This document shows, piece by piece, positions 26,637 through 34,679 of a DNA stretch of 64,000 nucleotides (positions are counted from its first letter, which is position 1; the number at the start of each line of letters is the position of its first letter). The stretch is from Neorhodopirellula lusitana (GTDB lineage Bacteria; Planctomycetota; Planctomycetia; Pirellulales; Pirellulaceae), in NCBI RefSeq assembly GCF_900182915.1, contig NZ_FXUG01000003.1:124001-188000 (forward strand), in the 5' to 3' direction. Both the position numbers and the translations under genes were made by a program. A model generated the notes under the pieces. It had not been told where the DNA came from, did no database searches, and worked only from the letters and a program-made list of their open reading frames with translations.

Positions 26637-27308
26637 GTGCCACGCTTAGACGAACGCCTCAAAGCAGTTGCCCGTTCCATTCGTTGCGATACCCATTTGG
26701 ATGTCGGATCGGATCATGGGCACCTGCTTTTTGCACTTCTAAAATCAGGCCGTGTCTCTCGCGGAATCGCGATCGAGAATAAACAACGGCCCTATCTGAA
26801 TTCGCGAACGACACTCGCCGACGTCAACGCCGACGTTCGCTTCGGCGAAGGACTTGCCGCCGCCAACCCTGGCGAAGCAGACTCATTGAGTATCTGCGGA
26901 ATGGGTGGACGCAGTATCGTGCGTATTCTGTCGGAGTATCCCGATCGCGTCCCTTCGCAAGTCATCCTGCAACCCAACCAACGCATTCATCTTGTCCGAC
27001 GCTGGGGCTACGAAAACGGTTTCACCATCGCGGGAGAAACCTGGGTGGGAACAGATCGCATCTTCGAAATCTTGCATTTTGTTCGCCAGACGACGGGAGA
27101 CGGCGACTTCGTTGACCCGGCCTATGAGGGTTTCGATCTCGAAACAGCTTTTCACTTCGGGCCCACGCATCTCCGCCAACGCGCGCCGGAGTTTCTAAAT
27201 CGCTTGCAGGAAGAACGGCATTACTTCGGGCAGTTTCCACACCGACAGCCCGAGACGGAACATCGCCTGCGAATGATCGCCCAAATCCTTGGTCTGGATA
27301 ACCACTGA
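26637..27308 (+). CDS. TrmK-like tRNA (adenine-N1)-methyltransferase
   Basis: This 223-residue class I SAM-dependent methyltransferase resembles TrmK, which makes m1A at position 22 of tRNA. The SAM site HLDVGSDHGHLLFALL (20-35) and the catalytic-loop region LSICGMGGRSIVRIL are characteristic, as is VILQPNQRIHLVRRWGYENG. The GTG start at 26637 is 12 nt after the protease stop. The C-terminal helical part is shorter than in Bacillus TrmK, where it forms a coiled coil. The target tRNA cannot be judged from sequence. It may be co-transcribed with the protease gene, though no functional link is evident. Confidence 0.82.
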   Translation: MPRLDERLKAVARSIRCDTHLDVGSDHGHLLFALLKSGRVSRGIAIENKQRPYLNSRTTLADVNADVRFGEGLAAANPGEADSLSICGMGGRSIVRILSEYPDRVPSQVILQPNQRIHLVRRWGYENGFTIAGETWVGTDRIFEILHFVRQTTGDGDFVDPAYEGFDLETAFHFGPTHLRQRAPEFLNRLQEERHYFGQFPHRQPETEHRLRMIAQILGLDNH

Positions 27309-27638
27309 TTGTTGGTCCGGAAACCTACCGCGTAAGGCAGTCACGCATCCAGGCCCAAGTCGTCGACATCAACAACACGCGGCGAACACACCAGCTAGAA
27401 TAAAGACGCTGATCAACTCGCTAGGCCGAGATTCCGACGGATGAAGCCCCGTTGAGTACAATTCTCCTTCAGCTGCGTTCAGTTTCCAAGATCGCAACTG
27501 CCGCTGGCATTGCGGCCGCTCGCCTCCTCAATCCCTCCCGCAGAAATACGTTCGTTTTCGAAACGCCAGCCCGGCTTCGAAAGCGAATCCTCACCATCGC
27601 TCCTGCGGTACCCTCCCCACCATCTTCTCCTCATCGCC
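27309..27638. other. intergenic region upstream of the ExbB-ExbD-like operon
   Basis: These 330 nt separate the methyltransferase stop from the ATG of the channel gene. An open frame enters the channel gene from 27510 but has no protein-like features. I see no convincing promoter box, tRNA or strong hairpin. The operon promoter most likely lies here. Confidence 0.5.
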
Positions 27639-29261
27639 ATGTCTTACTTCACGATTTCCTGCCCAGGATGCAAGAAGCATCTAAAAGTTCGCGATGCTCT
27701 CGCTGGTAAAAGCCGAGCCTGCCCGCACTGCCGAGTTTCATTTCGTGTTCCGGATTCCGCGTCCGATTCGAAAGTCACGCCCGCCACCCTGAACTCGACT
27801 CAAACACCGACCAAGCCCCAGCCCTCACCGACCCCAGACACCGGGTTGGAGATCAACACTCAGCCGAAGATTGATACGAGCGGGACGACGAAACCGAAAC
27901 CGGTGAAGCATCACCGTACCGCCAAAAAGGGCTGGTTTGATTCTTCCAGCGAGTCCGCCAGCAGTGATGTCTCATTGGTACTAAGCGGCATCCTCGGTGC
28001 CGTAATGACAGTGCTGTGGTTTGCCTTGCTCTACCCATTCCAAGACAACTACTTCGGCGCGCTGTTTTGGCAACGGGGTCCTGTTCCGTTCCCAACCACA
28101 TTCTTGATGTTTTGGGCCGTCGCCATTTTGATTCTGAAATGGCGACGACTCCAAGAGCAGCGGAACGCGATGCTACTCGATGTCCTTCCACTCGAAGTTT
28201 CATCGGAGATCACGTTTGGCTCCATCGATGAATTCATCGGCCATATCAATGATCTCCCCGGGGCCAGCAGCGACAGTTTTTTGATCAACCGTGTCGTCCG
28301 CGGAATCGAACATTTCCGCGTCCGCAAAAGTGCCGCTGAAACGGCCACAATGATGGAATCTCAATCGGCCATCGACGCCAACAATATTGCAGGCAGCTAC
28401 ACCATCTTGAAGGTTTTCATCTGGGCTCTTCCCATTCTCGGTTTCATTGGAACCGTGATGGGGGTTAGTTCCGCGGTGGCCAGCCTAGCCAGCAGTCTCG
28501 CTGGCGGCGGCAGCATGGATGCGATGAAGTCTGCACTCCAGGACGTCTTTGGCGGCCTCGGAACCGCATTTGACACAACATTGCTCGCACTGATCATGAG
28601 CATGCTGGTCAAGATCCCCGCATCCGCGCTCCAGAAAAGCGAAGAAGATCTGATCACCAATGTCGATGAGTACTGCAATGAAAATCTGCTCCGTCGACTC
28701 AACGATGACCGTGAAGGTGGCGCCGAACGCAGCGGTTCCGGTGGGACCGGTTCACGCGATACCAAGATCTTCCGAGACGCAGTCGAACAAGCCCTGGGCA
28801 CCCAACATGCCGAAATGGAGCGTTGGCTCGAAAAGCTCGACGCGATCGGCGCTCGCATGACCAAGCAAGTCTCCCAAGGTTGGGACGAGGTCAATGATCG
28901 CATCGAATCCCAACAAGAAAAACATGTTCAAACCCTCCATACCCAGCAGCTCGATCAACAGGCGAACTTGCAGGCCCAGCTAGACCAGATGGCCAACGCC
29001 GCCGACAAGATCCAGTCCACTCTCAACACGCTGGCCGAGCAAACCGCATCCATGCAAACTCAGGTGAATGACACCTTCGCCCAAACCCATAACACTCTTC
29101 GTGAGCATCTCGGCGGCGTTCAAACAGGCCTCTCCAGTCTCAGCCAAGTACTGGAAAATCTCGGTGAACACCAAGTCGTCATCCAACAAGTCGAGTCCAA
29201 CCAACCTCGTCGAGCTTGGTTCGGTGGCCGCGGACGCAGGAGCCGAAACGGGAGGGCTTAG
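27639..29261 (+). CDS. MotA/TolQ/ExbB-like proton channel with zinc ribbon and coiled-coil tail
   Basis: The ATG at 27639 gives a 540-residue protein beginning with a zinc ribbon (CPGC at 8-11 and CPHC at 28-31). A 75-residue Pro/Thr-rich linker follows. Membrane segments lie at about 111-133 and 152-168, a cytoplasmic part at 169-255, then two long helices at 257-287 (ILGFIGTVMGVSSAVASLAS) and 303-330 (GGLGTAFDTTLLALIMSMLV). These two carry the MotA/TolQ/ExbB signature. Residues 331-528 form a Gln/Glu-rich coiled-coil tail, ending in a basic RGRRSR segment. It should be the ion-channel ring of a proton-driven motor, with the two ExbD-like products of the same operon. The driven process is unknown. 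Confidence 0.85.
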   Translation: MSYFTISCPGCKKHLKVRDALAGKSRACPHCRVSFRVPDSASDSKVTPATLNSTQTPTKPQPSPTPDTGLEINTQPKIDTSGTTKPKPVKHHRTAKKGWFDSSSESASSDVSLVLSGILGAVMTVLWFALLYPFQDNYFGALFWQRGPVPFPTTFLMFWAVAILILKWRRLQEQRNAMLLDVLPLEVSSEITFGSIDEFIGHINDLPGASSDSFLINRVVRGIEHFRVRKSAAETATMMESQSAIDANNIAGSYTILKVFIWALPILGFIGTVMGVSSAVASLASSLAGGGSMDAMKSALQDVFGGLGTAFDTTLLALIMSMLVKIPASALQKSEEDLITNVDEYCNENLLRRLNDDREGGAERSGSGGTGSRDTKIFRDAVEQALGTQHAEMERWLEKLDAIGARMTKQVSQGWDEVNDRIESQQEKHVQTLHTQQLDQQANLQAQLDQMANAADKIQSTLNTLAEQTASMQTQVNDTFAQTHNTLREHLGGVQTGLSSLSQVLENLGEHQVVIQQVESNQPRRAWFGGRGRRSRNGRA

Positions 29262-29263
29262 CA

Positions 29264-30076
29264 ATGCCAAGACGGCCCAAGTCCAACGACGACGACATCT
29301 CGCTGTTCCCGTTCCTTAGTATTATCGCATCCGTCATCGGCGTATTGACGATGATGATCGCGACGCTGGCACTGGCCCAAACCGACAAACCCGATGTCGC
29401 ACAAATCGAAGCCTACGAAGACTCTCAAAAAGAATTGAAAGCGTCCGAAGAACGCATTGCTGAACTCAAACAAGAAATCTCAGTCGCCCAATCCGATTCG
29501 CTCGAGATCCAAGAACAACGCCAACAATTGACCGTGACGGTAGCCGAACTCAAAAAACTGTTCGAAGAACTACAGCAAGTCGAACAAGAACTCGCCGCGC
29601 AAAAAGAAGTCGTCATCGTCATCCCAACGCTTGATAAGCAGATGCGAGAATCGCTGGACGACATGCAGAATCAAGCGAAAGAACTCAAGGAACAAATCGC
29701 TCAACTTGAATCGAACCTTGACGAGCGCACCAACCCGCAAGAAGCCAATGTGACGATCCTGCCGCAAGGTAGCGGCCAAAACTTCCAACCTCATTTCATC
29801 GAATGTGCCGACGGAGCACTGGTACTGCACACGTCGGAGAATCCGAAGCGAATTCCCGCCGGCGCCATGACCAAGGATGCAGACTTCTTGGCAGTCTTGA
29901 ATGAAGTGGCCAACGGAAAAGACGACACGCTCGTGCTGTTAATTCGGAGCGATGGTTTGAACACCTACCGGGCAGTGAAACGACTTTGCGACCAACGTGA
30001 AATCCGTAACGGAAAGCTACCCATTGTCGGTAAAGGCCGCGTTGACTTAAGTGCATTTACGGGAACCCAACCATGA
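29264..30076 (+). CDS. ExbD/TolR-like protein lacking the membrane Asp
   Basis: The ATG at 29264 follows the channel stop by 2 nt and gives a 270-residue protein with ExbD topology: a short cytoplasmic start, one membrane helix (about 16-38), then a periplasmic part. The N-terminal DISLFPFLSIIASVIGVL aligns with the ExbD stretch DINVTPFIDVM. The proton-carrying Asp position is Ser19. A coiled coil (about 45-165) leads to a C-terminal domain whose last part, LVLLIRSDGLNTYRAVKRLC, resembles the ExbD/TolR periplasmic fold. The stop overlaps the next gene by ATGA. It probably pairs with the next ExbD-like protein. Confidence 0.82.
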   Translation: MPRRPKSNDDDISLFPFLSIIASVIGVLTMMIATLALAQTDKPDVAQIEAYEDSQKELKASEERIAELKQEISVAQSDSLEIQEQRQQLTVTVAELKKLFEELQQVEQELAAQKEVVIVIPTLDKQMRESLDDMQNQAKELKEQIAQLESNLDERTNPQEANVTILPQGSGQNFQPHFIECADGALVLHTSENPKRIPAGAMTKDADFLAVLNEVANGKDDTLVLLIRSDGLNTYRAVKRLCDQREIRNGKLPIVGKGRVDLSAFTGTQP

Positions 30077-31206
30077 GAAAACCACGCGACGATGGAGAAG
30101 ACGACGGTGGGCTCGACTCACTTTTGGATACCATGACCAACGTGGTCGGAATCCTGGTATTAGTCTTGATCGTGACTCAAATGAGCGTTGCGGATGTCGT
30201 AACCAGAATCACAACCGAAAACAAAATCGACGAAAATGCAGTCCAAGAATTGCAAAAGGAACTCGAACAACTGCAGGAACAGGAATCCGAACTCGAACAG
30301 GTATTGATCAACCCCGACAGCGTCAATATCGACCGTCAACGTGAAGAACTGCGCCGCCAGAAAGAGCTATTGCAACGTCGCAAGGAACTCATCAAGCAAC
30401 GCGAAAAAGAAAAGAACGAATACTCCATCAAGATTGAACAAGACAAGAAACAGGCGGACCAAGGCCAACAACAGCTCGAAGCGGCACAAAACAAGCGTGA
30501 AGAACTAGAAACACTGATCACAGCGTCATTGCAGAAGAAAGCGACACTCGAAGCCAAGCTAGCTCGCACACCCAAGACCGAAGCGCCAGCCGATATCGAG
30601 GTCAGTATTCCCGACCCGCGTCCCGCACCCCCAGGAGCGAAAGAATTGACCGTACTCTGCACGGGCGATGAAATCTTCTTAGTCAACTTTGATGCTTTTC
30701 GAGAAACCGCTAAGAAACGAGCGATGGGCCTCGCCATCACGACCACTTCCAAACGAGAGCCCGAAAAAGGGATCGACGTCAAGAAGTTCACCGAGCGTTG
30801 GGAACGGATGAAAGACCAAGACGACTTCTTCGACGTGGAATACTACGTCCAAGACGAACGCTTCCCGCGACTCCGCATGAAACCACGGAAAGGCCGCGGA
30901 GCCAGCGCAGCTGAGTTGCTGAACCCGCGATCTCGTGTACGCAAAGCCTGGCTATCCCAAATCGATATCACCAAGTACTACGCGAGATTCAATGTGATGC
31001 CGGATAGCTTCGCCGTCTATGCAGTTGCACGCCGGTTTTTCACAGAATCCGGCATGCTCAGCGGCTGGACGCCTCAATCAGACTCATACGAACTGACCAG
31101 TTGGGTTCCCGGTGGAATGGAACTGGGTCCGCCTCGTCCCAAACCACCACCAAAGCCGACTGACCCCAACGCGCCCCCGCCCAAACCACCAAACGTGATC
31201 GACTGA
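30073..31206 (+). CDS. second ExbD/TolR-like protein, membrane Asp present
   Basis: This 377-residue protein overlaps the previous gene by ATGA and has the same topology. An acidic N-terminus is followed by GGLDSLLDTMTNVVGILV, in which Asp19 matches the functional Asp of ExbD. One membrane helix spans about 20-36. A Lys/Glu/Gln-rich coiled coil runs about 50-180. A C-terminal domain (about 190-350) not recognised from other families follows, then a Pro-rich tail (PPRPKPPPKPTDPNAPPPKP). Together with the channel and the Asp-less sibling it should form an energy-transducing complex across the inner membrane, with the Pro-rich end possibly spanning the periplasm. Cargo or target unknown. Confidence 0.8.
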   Translation: MRKPRDDGEDDGGLDSLLDTMTNVVGILVLVLIVTQMSVADVVTRITTENKIDENAVQELQKELEQLQEQESELEQVLINPDSVNIDRQREELRRQKELLQRRKELIKQREKEKNEYSIKIEQDKKQADQGQQQLEAAQNKREELETLITASLQKKATLEAKLARTPKTEAPADIEVSIPDPRPAPPGAKELTVLCTGDEIFLVNFDAFRETAKKRAMGLAITTTSKREPEKGIDVKKFTERWERMKDQDDFFDVEYYVQDERFPRLRMKPRKGRGASAAELLNPRSRVRKAWLSQIDITKYYARFNVMPDSFAVYAVARRFFTESGMLSGWTPQSDSYELTSWVPGGMELGPPRPKPPPKPTDPNAPPPKPPNVID

Positions 31207-31396
31207 TGTTTCGTCACGTTGAGAGTGAGGTTGAATGGGACCAACCAACTCGACGCGGCGTCTGGTTTCGCCATGGAACCGTGGCACGCGTTGCCCGGTA
31301 GTTCTCGAATTGACTTCAGACGAAGTTCGAGTTGAAAGAATCACCGCTAAATCTCGAATACAATCGTGATCTCCAGATCGAAAGCACTCGCCCGCC

Positions 31397-32875
31397 GTGT
31401 GCTCTTCCATAACACATTTTAGGTACACAACAGTGACAAGATGGATTCTTTGCCTTGGATTGCTTTTAACACCAGCGATCGCATCAGCCGACCAAACTAA
31501 AACCAACTTCGTCTTCCTATTGGTCGACGATCTCGGCTGGGGCGACTTCGGCAGCTACGGCGCCGAATTCTACGAAACACCGAACATCGATAACCTGGCC
31601 AGCCAAGGGATGCAGTTTTCCAATGCCTACGCCGCATGCACGGTTTGCTCACCCAGCCGAGCCGCAATTTTGACGGGCTGCTATCCAGCTCGAACCCACC
31701 TGACCGATTGGATCGCGGGCCACAACCATCCCAAAGCAAAGCTATCGGTCCCCGATTGGACGATGAAGATGGCCCACAGTCGCGTCTTGCTTCCCGAGGC
31801 ACTCCACGAAGCCGGGTACTCCACTGCGTTCTTTGGGAAATGGCACCTGATGCCCATCGGAGCTCCCGATTTCGACGAACATTATCCTACCGCCCATGGG
31901 TTTGACTTGAATGTTGGTGGCCGAGAATGGGGCCAACCCAAAGGACCTGGAAAGTACTTTTCACCTTTCGGCATGCCGAACCTGGATGACGGCAAACCGG
32001 GTGACTTCCTGACCGACAAGCTGACCGATGCCGCCGTTGATTTCCTGGACAACACCACCCGCGATCAACCCTTCCTTCTGTACTTCTCGTACTACACACT
32101 GCACGGCCCAATCATGTGCCCGCCTGAACTAGAAGCGAAATACACCCAGAAAGCAAAAACCTTTCAAAACAGCAAAAACGAACACCTCAACGCCAAACGT
32201 GCCGGAATGGTCGAATGTTTGGACAACAGCGTCGGACGGCTGATGCAGAAGCTGGATGACTTAGGAATCGCCGACAACACCGTCATCATCCTGACTGGGG
32301 ACAACGGTGGCGATTACGACAAGTCGACCGGAGGCCTCCGCGACTACAAAGGCTACTCGCATGAAGGCGCGGTCCGCGAACCACTGATCGTTCGCTGGCC
32401 CGGCAAAACGTCTGCTGGTTCCACTTGTGACGAGACAGTAATCGGGACCGATTTCTATCCCACCATGCTTGAAATGGCTGGGTTACCGCCGCGTGATAGC
32501 GAACACCTCGACGGAAAAAGCATCGTTCCGTTGCTGACCGGCAGCTCCACCGAATTGGACCGAGACACCGTCTATTGGCACTACCCACACTATCACCGAA
32601 CCAAACCCTACGGAGCGATTCGCGAGGGCGACTGGAAGCTGATCGAGTTCTTTGAAGATGGCAGGCTGGAGCTATTCAACCTAAAAGAGGATGAACAGGA
32701 GGCCAATGATCTTGCCGAAAGCAATCCCGAAAAGGCACAGCGTCTTCTAAAGAAACTGCAAGCGTGGCGAACGTCGGTCGATGCCCAAATGATGACGGAC
32801 AACCCAGCCTATGATCCGGCGACAGCCGACAAAAAGAAGCGACGCCCGAAGCAAAAGCAGCCTGCAAAAAGCTGA
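31397..32875 (+). CDS. formylglycine-dependent sulfatase
   Basis: This 492-residue type I sulfatase hydrolyses sulfate esters. The active-site signature is CSPSR (84-88), where Cys84 would be converted to formylglycine by an FGE-type enzyme, continuing AAILTGCYPART. Calcium ligands are in LLVDDLGWGDFG (41-52), and the second metal site is LTGDNGGDYDKSTGG. A signal peptide (WILCLGLLLTPAIASA) indicates export; a GTG 12 codons in (31433) is an alternative start that puts the signal at the N-terminus. It ends convergent with a GH29/GH95 fucosidase pair, suggesting action on sulfated fucose-containing polysaccharide. The exact substrate position is unknown. Confidence 0.94.
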   Translation: MCSSITHFRYTTVTRWILCLGLLLTPAIASADQTKTNFVFLLVDDLGWGDFGSYGAEFYETPNIDNLASQGMQFSNAYAACTVCSPSRAAILTGCYPARTHLTDWIAGHNHPKAKLSVPDWTMKMAHSRVLLPEALHEAGYSTAFFGKWHLMPIGAPDFDEHYPTAHGFDLNVGGREWGQPKGPGKYFSPFGMPNLDDGKPGDFLTDKLTDAAVDFLDNTTRDQPFLLYFSYYTLHGPIMCPPELEAKYTQKAKTFQNSKNEHLNAKRAGMVECLDNSVGRLMQKLDDLGIADNTVIILTGDNGGDYDKSTGGLRDYKGYSHEGAVREPLIVRWPGKTSAGSTCDETVIGTDFYPTMLEMAGLPPRDSEHLDGKSIVPLLTGSSTELDRDTVYWHYPHYHRTKPYGAIREGDWKLIEFFEDGRLELFNLKEDEQEANDLAESNPEKAQRLLKKLQAWRTSVDAQMMTDNPAYDPATADKKKRRPKQKQPAKS

Positions 32876-32912
32876 GTAACGCGTCGTCAATGAAACTCGA
32901 CTTCGACATATC

Positions 32913-32956
32913 AGAGCCCGCAAAGGAACATACCGATGCGGGCTCTTTGATTTTGA
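32913..32956 (+). terminator. intrinsic terminator after the sulfatase gene
   Basis: A perfect 9-bp stem (AGAGCCCGC and GCGGGCTCT) with a 16-nt loop is followed by TTGATTTTGATC on the + strand, 37 nt after the sulfatase stop. On the other strand no T run follows the stem. Confidence 0.75.
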
Positions 32957-33029
32957 TCGAACCACCTGTGTCGCCAGCACGAAGAGGACGGCAACCCCCG
33001 TTGTCACCGGCGATCAGCGTCACCCGCGA

Positions 33030-34541
33030 TCAGCTCGCGTCGTGGAGCTGAATCTTGCTGACCTTAAAAGTCCATGCGTGCTCACACGGCATCTTGGATG
33101 GGTTCAACTTTGGCATCTTGATGATCAAGTCTTCACCGGATTGTTCCCATTCCAGTTCGCCAACGCCCAACATGGATACCGTTGCCCCCTCAGCGGCTTG
33201 CACATGATGAAGTGTCATTGTTTCATCGGGTAACAATGCACAAATCGCATACAGAGTCTCACCCTTGCGAGTGAACAACAATTCCTTGCGGGCCATCCCC
33301 TCCTCAGGGCTCTTCATCAATTTCTCGACATCATACTTAACACGGTAGTTTCCACGTCCCAACTCTTGAGCTTTCCCGGTCGACCACTGGCAGGTGCTGC
33401 TGTGTGTCGTCGTGCCATAAATGGCTTCGCCGTTGACGTCCAACCAATCTCCGATTTCACTCAATCGCTCTTCCATCAATGGCGGGATACGTCCATCGGC
33501 CGTCGGGCCGATGTCGAGCAAGAAGTTACCTCCCCGCGACACGATGTCGGCCAACATCAAAATCAACGATTCGCTTGAATTGTAATCTTCGAAACGCTCG
33601 GTACGGCTGTAGCCAAAGGAGTGGGCCATGCCACGGTTTTCTTCCCAGGCATTAGTGCCATCGGGCAACCCAGCACCGTACTCCGTTGTGTAATAGCCAC
33701 CGTGCTTGTGTCGGTCACCCTTGCCCCAGCGATCATTGATCACAACCTCGTCTTTACAAGGTGACTCATTGAACAACCATGTCAGCATCTCGGCTGACTT
33801 CCAGTCCGCCGCAGGATGATCCCACTCACCATCCGAGAAGATCACCGCGGGTTCATACTTGTTAACGACGTCCTTGAACTGAGGGATCAAGTGATCATCC
33901 ACAAACGAGTTCAGCTTGGTTTTGTACAGCGGGTTGTACCATTCATAAATGGAGAAATAGAGCCCCATCTTCACGTCCGTCTTGCGTACTTCTTCGGTCA
34001 ACTCACCAACCAAGTCTCGCATGGGACCCGAGTTCGTACTGCACCACGGGCGACCGAACGACTTATCCGCCTGTTCATTGGGCCATAGGCAATAACCATC
34101 ATGGTGCTTACTGGTCAGGACCACGTACTTGGCACCGGACTCCTCAAATGCTTCCGCCCATTGAGCCGGATCGAACAGCTCACACTTAAATTGATCGGCA
34201 AACTCTTCGTACTTAAAATCCTTCCCGTAGTTCTTTTCGTGGAACGCTTTCACAGCCTTGTGAGACCGCCGCTTTGGGTTCATCAAGTCTTCCCAGTACC
34301 ACTCAGAGTACCGTCCCACTTCGGAAAAGGCCGGTACCGAGTAGGGCCCCCAGTGGATAAAAATCCCGAACTTCGCGTCCTTCCACCACTGCGGTGTGTC
34401 CCGGCCATCGATCGCCTTCCAGGCTGCTGCCTCGTCGGTGATCGCCTTGCCTTTGGTTGCAACCGAAGCGGTTTGCTGAGCGCAGACACAAGTCTGCAGG
34501 AGGCCAGCGAGTATGAGTGGAGTGATTATTTTGACAAACAT
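33030..34541 (-). CDS. GH29 alpha-L-fucosidase
   Basis: From the ATG at 34541 a signal peptide (MFVKIITPLILAGLLQTCVC) starts a 503-residue exported glycosidase; the frame extends 17 codons upstream. GH29 features are FGIFIHWGPYSVPAFSEVGR and WYWEDLM near the N-terminus, VLTSKHHDGYCLWPN, and VIFSDGEWDHPAADW. The last has the Asp expected to be the catalytic nucleophile in the W/S-DG context. The C-terminal part is a beta-sandwich-like domain. It should release alpha-linked L-fucose. Together with the GH95 gene directly upstream and the convergent sulfatase, it points to breakdown of a fucan-like polymer. The acid/base residue was not assigned. Confidence 0.93.
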   Translation of the reverse strand: MFVKIITPLILAGLLQTCVCAQQTASVATKGKAITDEAAAWKAIDGRDTPQWWKDAKFGIFIHWGPYSVPAFSEVGRYSEWYWEDLMNPKRRSHKAVKAFHEKNYGKDFKYEEFADQFKCELFDPAQWAEAFEESGAKYVVLTSKHHDGYCLWPNEQADKSFGRPWCSTNSGPMRDLVGELTEEVRKTDVKMGLYFSIYEWYNPLYKTKLNSFVDDHLIPQFKDVVNKYEPAVIFSDGEWDHPAADWKSAEMLTWLFNESPCKDEVVINDRWGKGDRHKHGGYYTTEYGAGLPDGTNAWEENRGMAHSFGYSRTERFEDYNSSESLILMLADIVSRGGNFLLDIGPTADGRIPPLMEERLSEIGDWLDVNGEAIYGTTTHSSTCQWSTGKAQELGRGNYRVKYDVEKLMKSPEEGMARKELLFTRKGETLYAICALLPDETMTLHHVQAAEGATVSMLGVGELEWEQSGEDLIIKMPKLNPSKMPCEHAWTFKVSKIQLHDAS

Positions 34542-34679
34542 TTTGTGACTTAATTGAAGGAGTTCGTGAGCCCGATGAAGGGCTTCCAACACATCGAACG
34601 TGAAAAGGTGAAAGGAGGCAAAAAGCAGGAGAAACGAACGACAAGGAAAGGTCAGGTGATCACCGATACAAACGCAACA

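Noticed and set aside
27639-31206. Zorya anti-phage defence system
   Set aside because: The layout of a channel with a long tail plus partner proteins is similar, but there is no OmpA/MotB-like peptidoglycan-binding domain and no ZorC/ZorD or ZorE nuclease or helicase gene nearby.
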